In this document: positions 15,851 through 24,244 of the stretch, piece after piece | How positions within the stretch are numbered: position 1 is the stretch's first letter | Layout of the letters: each line of letters begins with the position of its first letter | Origin: Wenxinia marina DSM 24838 | GTDB taxonomy: Bacteria; Pseudomonadota; Alphaproteobacteria; Rhodobacterales; Rhodobacteraceae | Length of the DNA stretch: 64,000 nucleotides | Reading direction: 5' to 3' | Assembly: GCF_000379485.1 (NCBI RefSeq) | Contig: NZ_KB902310.1 | Coordinates: 62,001 to 126,000, forward strand | Made by a program: the position numbers and the translations under genes | Notes under the pieces: generated by a model | What the model saw: the letters and a program-made list of their open reading frames with translations, nothing else | Databases searched by the model: none | Told to the model about the DNA's origin: nothing

Positions 15851-17160
15851 TCCGCCGGCCCCCGCGAGACAACCGTCACGCCGCCCGGCCGCGGCGCGGC
15901 CCGCCGCGCGTCGCCCTCGTCGTCCGCCTCCTCGACGCGGTTCAGCGCGAGTTCGACGTCGCGCATGGCGTGCAGGGCGGCCCGCAACTCGGCCAGCGTC
16001 ATCTGGTCCTCGGCCGCCGCCGGCTCGCGCCCCGCGCGCACCGCGGCCTGCGCCACCATGACGATGAAGACGAGGACCGCCGGCAGCAGGTCGATCGCGA
16101 TCGCCCCCGCCCAGGAGGGGATGAAGTTGCCGGCATAGAGGATCACCGCGTCGGCGGTGGAGATCGGCGTGTAGATCGTCTCGACCGGCGCCTCCATCGC
16201 CATCACCTGCTCGGCCGCGAGGCGCAGCGTCTCGGCCCGCTGGACGAGGACGCCGAGGACGCTGTCGATGGTCGCCTGCTGCCCGGCGCGGGTGTCCGCG
16301 CTGGTCCCGTCGAGCTGCGGCAGGACGACCGAGGCCGACAGGTCCTGAGCCGCCCGAACCACCAGCGGCGCGACCGACAGCTGCCGCAGCTGGGTGATGA
16401 CGTTGGCGAGGCGCACCGCCTCTTCGCTGAAGGTGACGGAGCGGGCCTCGACCGGCCCCGGCTCCACCGTCAGGGCGCGCATCCGACTGAGGATCGCGTT
16501 GCCGTCGGCGAAGGCGGCGGCGACGGCCGGCTCCTGCGCGGCGATCTGCGCCTCGAGCGCGGCCAGTTCGTCCGCCTTCTGCCGCAGCAGGCGGAACACG
16601 GCGCCGCGCCCGGCGAAGCCCGAGAGATCCCCCGACGCCTCCTGCTCGGCCAGGTCGGTGAAGCTGGACCGCACGCGGGCCACGTCGCGCTGCAGGCCCT
16701 GCGCCGAGACGGCGATGGTGTTGGCCCGCTCCAGCGCCTGCTGGTAGTTCTGCACCGTGGTGGCGAGATGCTGCTCCACCGCCGCCGCCCCGGCGAGCGC
16801 GGCCGCGTTCAGCCAGGACGACATCGCGATGATCGCCACCGAGCCCAGCGCCATCGAGGCCAGAAGGCCGAGGACCGACGCCATCGACCGCATCGCCGGC
16901 AGAAGGCGCATCATGTAGGACCAGAAGACGAAGATTCCGACCGACACGGCGACCGAGTAGGCCATCGCCGCGAAGACCGACAGCGCACCGGTATCGTCGA
17001 GGAGCGACGACACGCCGAGATAGGTGTAGATGCCCGACGCGACGGCCAGCACGGCCAGGGCCGCCCCGGTGATGGAATCGAGCCAGCCGAGGTGCCCCTC
17101 GATCTCGCGCGCCTGCCGAAGGCCCCGCGCCTCGGTCCGGCTGAGGCCGTCCTCGCTCAT
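15847..17160 (-). CDS. Polytopic membrane protein with long periplasmic/cytoplasmic helical domain
   Basis: The 437-residue protein has hydrophobic helices at about 30-50, 60-82 and 95-118. A long Ala/Gln/Glu-rich, probably coiled-coil region (120-330) follows, then a last helix near 345-372 (AIAIDLLPAVLVFIVMVAQA) and a charged tail. The layout resembles a sensory or scaffold protein, but no HAMP, kinase or methyl-accepting signature is visible. I do not recognise a family. It heads the coupled three-gene unit with the SRPBCC protein and the ClpP-like protein, and is divergent from the AI-2E transporter gene. Confidence 0.75.
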   Translation of the reverse strand: MSEDGLSRTEARGLRQAREIEGHLGWLDSITGAALAVLAVASGIYTYLGVSSLLDDTGALSVFAAMAYSVAVSVGIFVFWSYMMRLLPAMRSMASVLGLLASMALGSVAIIAMSSWLNAAALAGAAAVEQHLATTVQNYQQALERANTIAVSAQGLQRDVARVRSSFTDLAEQEASGDLSGFAGRGAVFRLLRQKADELAALEAQIAAQEPAVAAAFADGNAILSRMRALTVEPGPVEARSVTFSEEAVRLANVITQLRQLSVAPLVVRAAQDLSASVVLPQLDGTSADTRAGQQATIDSVLGVLVQRAETLRLAAEQVMAMEAPVETIYTPISTADAVILYAGNFIPSWAGAIAIDLLPAVLVFIVMVAQAAVRAGREPAAAEDQMTLAELRAALHAMRDVELALNRVEEADDEGDARRAAPRPGGVTVVSRGPAE

Positions 17161-17284
17161 CCGTTCCCTCCCGCCCCACCGGCGTTCTTGACGAACTTAC
17201 GCGATCGGCAGAGCAATGCGAGTCTCTCCGGCGCTCGGCGTCACGTCAGATGCAACCGCCGGCCACCTCACGCGTTCGCGAGAA

Positions 17285-18448
17285 ATGCCAGCCTCAGACA
17301 CCGCCGAACCCGCAGCCCCCAAGCCCCGCCCGCGCCGCAGCCCGGGGTCCATCCCCATGCTGATCCTCGCGATCCTCGCCATCTTCGGCGTGATCGTGAT
17401 CGCCCGCAGTTTCCTGATGCCGGTGTTCCTGGCGTTCCTGCTGTCGATCACCGTCTCGCCGATCCGCCGGGCGCTGGCAAAGCGCGGCATCCCGTCCGTC
17501 GTCACCGCGGCGGTGGTCGTCGCCGGCCTGCTCTTCGGCGTCGTGGCGCTCGCCTATGCCCTGTCCGGTCCGGTGCAGGAGTACGCGCGTCATTCCGAGA
17601 CGATCGCCCGCGAGGTCGAAAGCAAGCTGCGCGGCGTCAACGAGGCGATCGAGGCCGTCGCCGAGGCGACCGAGGACGTCCAGTCCATGGCCGGCGCCGA
17701 CGAGGACGACGTGAAGGGCGAACAGACGCAGACCGTCGTGGTGACCCAGGGCCCGGGAATCCTGTCCCGACTTGCCACGACGGCTCCCGCCGTCGTGGGC
17801 CAGGTGGTCTTCACGCTCGCGCTGCTGTTCTTCCTGACCGCCTCGGGCGACATGTTCTACCGCAAGATCGTCGAGGCCTCGCCGCGCTTCTCGGACAAGC
17901 GCCGCGCGCTCGGCATCGCCTTCGACATCGAGAAGAAGCTGAGCCGCTACTTCCTGACGATCACCGTCATCAATGCCGGCCTCGGCGTCTGCGTGGGCGC
18001 GGCGCTGTGGTGGGCGGGCATGCCGAACCCGCTGCTGTTCGGCGTCGGCGCCTTCGCGCTGAACTTCATCCCCTACCTCGGGGCGATCGCCGGCGTGGCG
18101 CTGACCTTCTTCCTCGGCATCGTCTCGATGGAGACGATCGGCCAGGCGGTCCTCGCCGCCGGCCTCTATCTCGGCCTCACCTCGCTGGAGGGCCAGTTCG
18201 TCACGCCCTACGCCGTGGGCCGCTCGCTGAAGCTCAACCCCGTCGTCGTCTTCGTCTCGGTCGCCTTCTGGGGCTGGGCCTGGTCCTTCATCGGCATGTT
18301 CATCGCCGTGCCGACCCTGATCGCGATCCGCGTCTTCGCGGACCACGTGCCCAAGATGAACGCGCTCGGCATCTTCCTCTCCGGCATCGACGACGACGAC
18401 GAAGAGGACGACGGCCACCGCTCCGCCACGAAGCACGAGGCGGCCTAG
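17285..18448 (+). CDS. AI-2E family transporter (UPF0118)
   Basis: The 387-residue membrane protein has about eight helices in the family arrangement. Two N-terminal helices (MLILAILAIFGVIVIARSFL; FLAFLLSITVSPIRRAL) are followed by a soluble, Glu-rich segment. The C-terminal helices include the family-typical NFIPYLGAIAGV and LTSLEGQFVTPYAVGRSLKLNP. The family moves autoinducer-2 or ions in different species; the substrate is not shown here. A start at 17216 (23 residues longer) is possible. The start MPASDTAEP was preferred as it has a GAGA just upstream. The acidic IDDDDEEDD tail is unusual. Its stop overlaps that of the opposite trypsin-PAN gene by 4 nt. Confidence 0.88.
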   Translation: MPASDTAEPAAPKPRPRRSPGSIPMLILAILAIFGVIVIARSFLMPVFLAFLLSITVSPIRRALAKRGIPSVVTAAVVVAGLLFGVVALAYALSGPVQEYARHSETIAREVESKLRGVNEAIEAVAEATEDVQSMAGADEDDVKGEQTQTVVVTQGPGILSRLATTAPAVVGQVVFTLALLFFLTASGDMFYRKIVEASPRFSDKRRALGIAFDIEKKLSRYFLTITVINAGLGVCVGAALWWAGMPNPLLFGVGAFALNFIPYLGAIAGVALTFFLGIVSMETIGQAVLAAGLYLGLTSLEGQFVTPYAVGRSLKLNPVVVFVSVAFWGWAWSFIGMFIAVPTLIAIRVFADHVPKMNALGIFLSGIDDDDEEDDGHRSATKHEAA

Positions 18449-18582
18449 CGGACTCCCAATTCCACGCCCGGCCGATCCACGATCTGCCCGACGCGATCCT
18501 TCAGCCAGCATGCGCCTCCGGCCCGGACGAAGGCGAAGGCGCGGCAGCGGCGGTCGATCTCGCAGGCGAGATAGCAGCGGGT
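18445..18582 (-). pseudogene. Out-of-frame second PAN/Apple domain of the trypsin-like gene
   Basis: In the frame shifted relative to the upstream gene, the sequence reads LTRCYLACEIDRRCRAFAF then VRAGGACWLKDRVGQIVD, ending GVELGVR before TAG at 18445-18447. The spaced cysteines, with YLACE and C-AFAF, match the first PAN/Apple repeat of the adjacent gene (LAACEAECRADSQCAAYTF). The upstream frame reads DYSRLDGLD just before it, the expected lead-in, so one base seems to be missing near 18580-18590. The stop forms an exact 4-nt overlap with the convergent AI-2E gene, supporting it as the original gene end. Confidence 0.65.
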
Positions 18583-19607
18583 GAGTCGAGACCGTCGAGG
18601 CGCGAATAGTCCCCGCCGGGCGAGTCGGAGTTGCCCAAGACCCTCAGCGTGGCGCGCACCAGCGACCCCTCGTAGGCCGGCAGATAGCCCCCGACCGCCG
18701 CGTCGTTCGCCATCAGGATGGCGGCGTCCGACTTGAGGAAGCAGTAGCCGTTCGAGGTGTTGAAGGTATAGGCGGCGCACTGACTGTCGGCCCGGCATTC
18801 CGCCTCGCACGCGGCGAGCGTGCTGTCCCCGTGGTGGCGGTAGTCGAATCCGAGGACGTCGAAGCCCGGCGCCCGCATCATCTGGGCCACCGGCGCCGTG
18901 ACGACCGGGGCAGGGGCCGGGGTGGGCGCCCGGGCGATCGCCAGCGGCGGCGCGGCGCCCAGGCAGTCCAGCAGCAGGGTCGACTCCGCGATCCGATCCA
19001 CCAGTCCCGGATCGGCCGGGGCACCGGCCTCCGCCCGGTCGTAGTCGATGCCCGCATGGTCGAGGAAGGCACGCACCTCCGACATCGCCAGCGCGAAGTT
19101 GATGTTCTGAGCGTTGTCGCCCAGGTATCGAGCGGTCACCACGCCCACGACGGCGCCCTCGGCGTCGATCAGCGGCCCGCCGGAATTGCCGGGCTGCACC
19201 GGGGCCGAGAACTGGAAGAACCTTCGGTCGCCGTTCATCCCCTCGCGCGCGTTCACCGTGCCGCTGGTCACCCGGATTGCCGTCGACAGCACGTCGGTGA
19301 GCGGATAGCCGAGGGCGTGAACCGGCTCCGCCAGCCGCGGCGGCGCATCGCGCAGGGCGAGCGGCGCCGCCGGCGCGGCGGCGAAGCGCAGGGCGGCGAG
19401 GTCCGAGACGGTGTCCGGTACCACCTCCAGCGCCGAGCCCAGTCCGGCGAACGCGACGCTGTCGCAGCCGTCGACGACGTGGGCGTTGGTGAGCACCCAG
19501 CCTCCGTCGTTCAGGACGAACCCGGTGCCGCGGCCGAGTAGAGACTGCGCCGACGCGTGGTGCGTCGCCAAGAGGGCCAGCATGAAGATGATCCGACCAA
19601 GCCGCAT
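18501..19607 (-). CDS. Secreted trypsin-like serine protease with PAN/Apple domain, frameshifted tail
   Basis: The 368-residue frame starts with a signal peptide (MRLGRIIFMLALLATHHASA). An S1/HtrA-like protease domain follows: GTGFVLNDGGWVLTNAHVVD gives the catalytic His, SDLAALRF the Asp, and VQPGNSGGPLID the Ser. A PAN/Apple domain follows at about 235-310 (STLAACEAECRADSQCAAYT; YCFLKSDA). No PDZ domain is visible. After DYSRLDGLDS the frame degenerates into Ala/Ser/Pro, while the true second PAN domain continues in another frame (18445-18582). It acts outside the cytoplasm; the substrate is unknown. It belongs to the accessory block between dnaB and alr. Confidence 0.8.
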   Translation of the reverse strand: MRLGRIIFMLALLATHHASAQSLLGRGTGFVLNDGGWVLTNAHVVDGCDSVAFAGLGSALEVVPDTVSDLAALRFAAAPAAPLALRDAPPRLAEPVHALGYPLTDVLSTAIRVTSGTVNAREGMNGDRRFFQFSAPVQPGNSGGPLIDAEGAVVGVVTARYLGDNAQNINFALAMSEVRAFLDHAGIDYDRAEAGAPADPGLVDRIAESTLLLDCLGAAPPLAIARAPTPAPAPVVTAPVAQMMRAPGFDVLGFDYRHHGDSTLAACEAECRADSQCAAYTFNTSNGYCFLKSDAAILMANDAAVGGYLPAYEGSLVRATLRVLGNSDSPGGDYSRLDGLDSPAAISPARSTAAAAPSPSSGPEAHAG

Positions 19608-19662
19608 GTATCGTTCCTCCCGCCCGATATGAGCGTAGGGGTGGCCGGCGAGCGTGGCAATC

Positions 19663-20448
19663 TCAGGGTGCGCCCCACCAGCGGTTCTGCTGCCACAGCC
19701 GCTCGCCGATCAGGCAGTCGTAGGGCGCGGCGCCCTGGGCCGGGACCACCGCCGCCTCGGGCGTCCGTCCGGCCAGTTCCAGCACCAGCTTGCGGCCCAC
19801 CGCGGCGGCGAAGTCCGGCCAGTCCGTGACCGCCAGGACGAAGGCGCCGGGGCCGCCGATCACGCATTCGGCGTAGTAGACGTCGAGGTCGTCGATCCGC
19901 CAGGCCGCGCCCTCCGGCTCGCGGGTCATCAGCGGCAGGCCGTTCACGACGATGCCGTCCGCCACCGCCGCGTCCCGCGCTTCGGTCACCGGCGCGCCCT
20001 GGTTGTTCGGCCCGTCGCCCGAGATGTCGATGACCCGCCGAAGGCCGGCGAAGCCGTTGCCGTCGAGGTAGGCCGATCCGAACCGCAGGGCGCCCGAGAT
20101 GGAGGTCCGGCTCTGGGTGTAGGCGCGTCCGGCCCGCAGGGCGTCGGCGATGGCCTCCAGCTCGTCCGGGCCCTCCACCAGCGTCCAGTCCACGACGATG
20201 CGCTGCAGTCCCGCGCCGGCCCACTCGACGTAGGCGACGGCGATCCGGCCCGTCATGCCCCCGACGATGGCGCGGACCACCGGCTCCGAGGTCAGCGCCT
20301 CGGCATAGCCGCGCCGCTGCAGGTCCAGCTCGGACGCCGACATCGAGCGCGAGACGTCGACGAGAAGGAGGAGTTCGACGTCGACCTCCTCCTGCTGCGC
20401 GGCGGCGGGGCCGGCGAGAAGGGCGAGGCAGAGGGCGAGCGCGCGCAT
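19663..20448 (-). CDS. DUF1194 von Willebrand factor A-like secreted protein
   Basis: The 261-residue protein has a signal peptide (MRALALCLALLAGPAAAQ), then VELLLLVDVSRSMSASELDL, which carries the metal-ion-dependent adhesion motif DxSxS. The remainder, with VIDISGDGPNNQG and DWPDFAAAVGRKLVLEL, matches the DUF1194 family common in Rhodobacterales. Role unknown; VWA domains usually mediate protein-protein contacts in the periplasm. The start at 20448 was set by the signal peptide. It lies 55 nt downstream of fosA and 55 nt upstream of the protease gene on the same strand. Confidence 0.88.
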   Translation of the reverse strand: MRALALCLALLAGPAAAQQEEVDVELLLLVDVSRSMSASELDLQRRGYAEALTSEPVVRAIVGGMTGRIAVAYVEWAGAGLQRIVVDWTLVEGPDELEAIADALRAGRAYTQSRTSISGALRFGSAYLDGNGFAGLRRVIDISGDGPNNQGAPVTEARDAAVADGIVVNGLPLMTREPEGAAWRIDDLDVYYAECVIGGPGAFVLAVTDWPDFAAAVGRKLVLELAGRTPEAAVVPAQGAAPYDCLIGERLWQQNRWWGAP

Positions 20449-20503
20449 GGACGAAGCCTGGGGCAGGGGGTGCGGCCCTGTCCATTCAGGATCGCGCGAG
20501 CCG

Positions 20504-20899
20504 TCAGGTGACGGTGACGCCCGTCTCCGGATGGGCGCGATAATGGGCGAGCCGGCTCTCCAGGTCGCCCGCATGCAGCTCCACCCGGTGCCCGTCGGGG
20601 TCGAGGACGTAGACCGACGCCCCTTCGGAGCGGTTCTCCTGCCATTCCGGCGCTGCCGCCCGGAGCCGCTCGGCGAGCCTGTCGAAATGCCCGGGCGCAC
20701 AGGACAGGGCGAGATGCGTGTAATCCTCCCGCGCGGAGACGGGCCCCACCGCGAGGCACAGCCAGAGCGTCCCCAGCTCGAGATACGCCCCGCGCGCCCA
20801 GCGCGCCCGCACCCGCCCACCGAGCACGCCCTGCCAGAAGCCGAGCGACCGGTCGAGATCCGCAACGGCCAGCGTCACGTGGTTCACGCCGGTGATCAC
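20504..20899 (-). CDS. fosA: Fosfomycin resistance glutathione transferase FosA-like (VOC superfamily)
   Basis: The 131-residue vicinal-oxygen-chelate enzyme would add glutathione to fosfomycin. It begins VITGVNHVTLAVADLDRS, which contains the first metal-binding His and the conserved Thr. GAYLELGTLWLCLA, EDYTHLAL (second His) and DPDGHRVELHAGDLESRL (metal Glu) follow. All three metal ligands of FosA are present. The length is close to the known enzymes (about 135). The GTG at 20899 follows a GGGAGGG ribosome site that lies in the tail of a repeated element (20916-20939). It may protect a cell with an active MurA target. Substrate specificity is inferred from similarity only. Confidence 0.85.
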   Translation of the reverse strand: MITGVNHVTLAVADLDRSLGFWQGVLGGRVRARWARGAYLELGTLWLCLAVGPVSAREDYTHLALSCAPGHFDRLAERLRAAAPEWQENRSEGASVYVLDPDGHRVELHAGDLESRLAHYRAHPETGVTVT

Positions 20900-20915
20900 G
20901 CGCCCGCGTCCCTCC

Positions 20916-20982
20916 CTCTCATCGAGCCACAAATATCCCGGGGGGAGGTCCGCCCCGGCGGACCCGGGGGGCAGCGCCCCCC
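20916..20982 (-). terminator. Hairpin-plus-tail repeat (TGGCTCGATGAGAG family), copy 1; dnaB terminator
   Basis: On the minus strand, downstream of dnaB, lie two strong hairpins: 20966-20982 (GGGGGG-CAGCG-CCCCCC, as on the plus strand) and 20947-20964 (GGTCCGCC-CC-GGCGGACC). They are followed by the conserved tail GGGATATTTG-TGGCTCGATGAGAG (20939 down to 20916). The same tail occurs at 31373-31396, 59259-59282 and 62928-62951. Its end supplies the ribosome site of fosA. Confidence 0.7.
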
Positions 20983-21026
20983 GCGGGTCGCCGCCGGGAG
21001 GCGGCGGGCCGCACCCGCCCGAAGGA

Positions 21027-22517
21027 TCAGAACGACTCCTCGCCCGTCTGCCACGGCTTCACCAGGTTGCCGAAGCGCGTGAACCGCCCCTCGAAGGACA
21101 GGTCGACCGTGCCGATCGGCCCGTGGCGCTGCTTGCCGATGACCACCTCGGCCTTGCCGTGCAGGCGCTCCATCTCCTCCTGCCAGGCGGCCATCTTGTC
21201 GAGCTCGTGCTCGCCCGGCTTCTCGCGCTCCTTGTAGTATTCCTCGCGGAACACGAACATCACCACGTCCGCGTCCTGCTCGATCGAGCCCGATTCGCGC
21301 AGGTCCGACAGCTGCGGCCGCTTGTCCTCGCGGCTCTCCACCTGGCGGCTGAGCTGGGACAGCGCGACGACGGGGATGTCCAGCTCCTTGGCGATCGCCT
21401 TGAGCCCCTGGGTGATCTCCGAGATCTCGTTCACCCGGTTCTCCGACCGGCCGGCGCCGCGGACCAGCTGCAGGTAGTCCACGAAAAGCGCGTCCAGACC
21501 GTGGGTCCGCTTCAGCCGGCGCGCGCGCGCGGCGAGCTGGCTGATCGGCAGGGCCGGCGTGTCGTCGATGTAGAGCGGGCACGATTCCAGCGCCTTCGCC
21601 GCCTCGACGAAGCGGCGGAATTCGGCCTCGGTCATGTCGCCGCGGCGGATCTGCTCGGACGGCACCTCCGACGCCTCGGAGAGGATACGGGCGGCCAACT
21701 GCTCGGCGCTCATCTCCAGCGAATAGAACCCGACGACGCCGCCGTTCACCGCGCCTTCGGTCCCGTCGGGCAGCTGCCCGCGCTTGTAGGCCTTGGCGAT
21801 GTTGAAGGCGATGTTGGTCGCCAGCGACGTCTTGCCCATCGAGGGGCGCCCCGCGAGGATCAGCAGGTCCGACCGGTGCAGGCCGCCCAGCTTCTTGTCG
21901 AGGTCGGTCAGGCCGGTGGACACGCCGGCGAGGCCGCCGTCGCGCTGGTAGGCGGCGTTCGCGACCTGCACCGCCTGGATCGTCGCCTGTAGGAACGACT
22001 GGAAGCCGCTCTCGCTCTGCCCCTGCTCGGCCAGCTTGTAGAGGGCCTGCTCGGCCTCGACAATCTGCTCCTTCGGCTCGGAGGCGACGTCGACCTTGGC
22101 CGCCTTGGCGCTGATGTCCTGGCCGAGCGCGATCAGCTCGCGCCGGATCGCGAAGTCGTAGATCATCTGCGCGTAGTCTCGCGCCGCGAAGGCCGAGATC
22201 GCGGCCCCCGCCAGCCGCACCAGGTAGGCCGGCCCGCCCAGCGATTGCAGCCCCTCGTCGTCCTCGAGGAACGCCTTCAGCGTCACCGGCGAGGCGAGCG
22301 CGTTCTTGGCGATGCGCTGGCCGGCGATCTCGTAGATGCGGGAATGGACCGGCTCGTAGAAATGATGCGGCTTCAGCAGCATCGAGACCCGGTCGTAGAC
22401 GTCGTTGTTGGTCAGGATGGCGCCGAGCAGCTGCTGCTCGGCCTCGACCGATTGCGGCATCCGGTCGGCGGTCGCCGCCTCGGTCCCCGTCGCGTTGAAG
22501 ATGGCCAGATCGTTCAT
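21027..22517 (-). CDS. dnaB: Replicative DNA helicase DnaB
   Basis: The 496-residue hexameric helicase unwinds the chromosome at the fork and loads primase. The N-terminal collar domain (MPQSVEAEQQLLGAIL) is followed by a linker and a RecA-like domain. Walker A is GRPSMGKT (about 223-230), Walker B is DALFVDYLQL, and DLRESGSIEQDADVV contributes to the arginine-finger region. Length and motifs are normal and no intein is present. A GGAG ribosome site precedes the ATG. A perfect DnaA box lies about 180 bp upstream. The gene is followed by a strong repeat-type terminator, then fosA. Confidence 0.96.
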   Translation of the reverse strand: MNDLAIFNATGTEAATADRMPQSVEAEQQLLGAILTNNDVYDRVSMLLKPHHFYEPVHSRIYEIAGQRIAKNALASPVTLKAFLEDDEGLQSLGGPAYLVRLAGAAISAFAARDYAQMIYDFAIRRELIALGQDISAKAAKVDVASEPKEQIVEAEQALYKLAEQGQSESGFQSFLQATIQAVQVANAAYQRDGGLAGVSTGLTDLDKKLGGLHRSDLLILAGRPSMGKTSLATNIAFNIAKAYKRGQLPDGTEGAVNGGVVGFYSLEMSAEQLAARILSEASEVPSEQIRRGDMTEAEFRRFVEAAKALESCPLYIDDTPALPISQLAARARRLKRTHGLDALFVDYLQLVRGAGRSENRVNEISEITQGLKAIAKELDIPVVALSQLSRQVESREDKRPQLSDLRESGSIEQDADVVMFVFREEYYKEREKPGEHELDKMAAWQEEMERLHGKAEVVIGKQRHGPIGTVDLSFEGRFTRFGNLVKPWQTGEESF

Positions 22518-22694
22518 GCCCGCTCTTGCTCCTGTCCCGGTGGCGGTCGGACATGGCGCGTCGCCCGCCGCTCGCCCGGGCTCCCTCCTGGGGCGCGGCT
22601 GCGCCTGCTGCCCGACTCGATGTTGGTGCCTGTGACGGTCCTGTTACCCGAGCCGCGGCGAGCCGGGCAAATTGTATGTTGTCGGGGACACCCG

Positions 22695-22703
22695 TGTGGA
22701 TAA
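22695..22703 (-). promoter_or_regulatory. Perfect DnaA box upstream of dnaB
   Basis: TGTGGATAA on the plus strand is TTATCCACA on the minus strand, the consensus DnaA site. It is in the 259-nt gap between dnaB and the PNPOx gene, about 180 bp before the dnaB start. DnaA could couple dnaB expression to initiation. The only other perfect copy noticed in the window is upstream of ftsZ. Confidence 0.55.
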
Positions 22704-22776
22704 CCTGCCCGGCCGCGACTGTCGCCCACATCCTGCGATGTGGGGGCCGGCCGCGTCAACATCTGGTTGGCCGGTC

Positions 22777-23424
22777 TCAGTACATCGACCTGGCGTAGGC
22801 CTCCTCGAGCCCGGCATCGAGCCTGGCCATCTCCTCGCCGTCCGGCGCACCGGTCGTCTGGTCGAGGATCATCTTCGACAGGCTCGGCATCTCGGACCGG
22901 TCCTGCCGCGCCTCGGGGTCCCACAGCCGCGAGCGGCGGAATGCCTTGGCGCAGTGCAGGAAAACCTCTTCGATGCGCACCACCACCGCCAGTCGCGGCA
23001 GCCGCCCGTTCACCGCCATCCGCTCCAGCAGATCCGGGTCGGTCGACAGGTGCGCCCGGCCGTTGATCCGCAGCGTCTCCTCGTAGCCGGGGATCAGGCA
23101 GAGCAGGCCGACCGACGGGTCGGCGACGATGTTGCTCAGGGAGTCGAGCCGGTTGTTGCCCGGCCGGTCCGGGATCGCGAGCGTCCGGTCGTCCAGCACC
23201 AGGACGAATCCGGGCGCGTCGCCGCGCGGGCTGACGTCGGCGCGGCCCGAGGGGCCTTGCGTGCCGAGGATCAGGAATGGCGAGCGGGCGAGGAAGGCGC
23301 GGGAATGGACGTCGAGCGCGGGCAACGACTTCAGCTTCGCCAGCCCGGAGACTTCAGGGTACAGGGCCCGCAGCGCGGCCTCGCTCGCGACCACATGGGG
23401 CGCCCCGGTCCCGTCGTTCGTCAT
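22777..23424 (-). CDS. Pyridoxamine 5'-phosphate oxidase family protein (MSMEG_1061-like)
   Basis: The 215-residue split-barrel flavin protein has SRAFLARSPFLILGTQGP, GRADVSPRGDAPGFVLVLD and LAIPDRPGNNRLDSLSNI. These are the phosphate- and flavin-binding blocks of the PNPOx-like family subgroup known as MSMEG_1061. These proteins bind FMN, F420 or haem, and many have unknown substrates. It is probably not the vitamin B6 enzyme PdxH, whose C-terminal signature is missing. It lies between pyrE and dnaB on the same strand, 69 nt after the pyrE stop. The gap to dnaB suggests a separate transcript. Confidence 0.85.
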   Translation of the reverse strand: MTNDGTGAPHVVASEAALRALYPEVSGLAKLKSLPALDVHSRAFLARSPFLILGTQGPSGRADVSPRGDAPGFVLVLDDRTLAIPDRPGNNRLDSLSNIVADPSVGLLCLIPGYEETLRINGRAHLSTDPDLLERMAVNGRLPRLAVVVRIEEVFLHCAKAFRRSRLWDPEARQDRSEMPSLSKMILDQTTGAPDGEEMARLDAGLEEAYARSMY

Positions 23425-23493
23425 CGTCCGTCCCTTCGGCCCCGCATTCGCGGGCAGACTGGCCCGCTACCGGAGCCGGCGCAAGGCGCGGGG

Positions 23494-24168
23494 TCAGGCG
23501 TGGGCGGCCTGCCAGCCGGCCGGGTCGCGGAGGAACGCCTCGACGCCGTCGAGGGTCGCGCCGTCAAACGCCGCGGTCGCGCGCGCCTCCGCCAGCACGT
23601 CCCACCAGGTGCACAGGTGGTGCAGGCGCACGCCCTCGGCCGCGAGCGCCTCCTCGACGCCCTCGTAGATGCCGTAGAAGAAGATCACCGCGGTGTGGCC
23701 GCAGGTGGCGCCGGTCTCGCGGATGGCGTTGACGAAGGAGACCTTGGAGCCGCCGTCGGTCGTCAGGTCCTCGACCAGCAGCACCCGGTCGCCCTCGCTC
23801 ATCCGCCCCTCGATCCGCGCGTTGCGGCCGTAGCCCTTGGGCTTCTTGCGGACGTAGGTCATCGGCAGGGCCATCCGTTCGGCCACGAAGGCGGCGAAGG
23901 GAATGCCCGCGGTCTCGCCGCCGGCGATGTTGGTGAAGGCCTCGAAACCGGCCTCGCGCATCACCGTGACGGTCAGGAAGTCCATCAGAGTGGAGCGGAT
24001 GCGCGGGTAGGAGATCAGGCGCCGGCAGTCGACGTAGGTGGGGGCCTTCTTTCCCGAGGCGTGGGTAAAGGGCTCGGCCGCGTTGAAATCGACCGCGCCG
24101 ACCTCCAGCAGCATCCGGGCGCTGAGGCGCGCGATCTCGTCCCTGGGCGGAAACGACGTCGGGATCAT
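23494..24168 (-). CDS. pyrE: Orotate phosphoribosyltransferase
   Basis: The 224-residue enzyme makes orotidine 5'-monophosphate from orotate and PRPP in pyrimidine synthesis. The PRPP motif [13 protein letters not shown] lies at about 129-141. The flexible-loop segment [17 protein letters not shown] and [16 protein letters not shown] are diagnostic. Length is normal for the alphaproteobacterial form. It lies 76 nt downstream of pyrC, giving a pyrC-pyrE pair. The ATG start [20 protein letters not shown] precedes the first helix. Confidence 0.95.
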   Translation of the reverse strand: MIPTSFPPRDEIARLSARMLLEVGAVDFNAAEPFTHASGKKAPTYVDCRRLISYPRIRSTLMDFLTVTVMREAGFEAFTNIAGGETAGIPFAAFVAERMALPMTYVRKKPKGYGRNARIEGRMSEGDRVLLVEDLTTDGGSKVSFVNAIRETGATCGHTAVIFFYGIYEGVEEALAAEGVRLHHLCTWWDVLAEARATAAFDGATLDGVEAFLRDPAGWQAAHA

Positions 24169-24244
24169 CCGGCTGCTCCCCTATCTTGCAGGCAAATACT
24201 CCAGCGACCGGCCGCCGCGCGCCCTCCGCTCGGGACGGGGCGCC

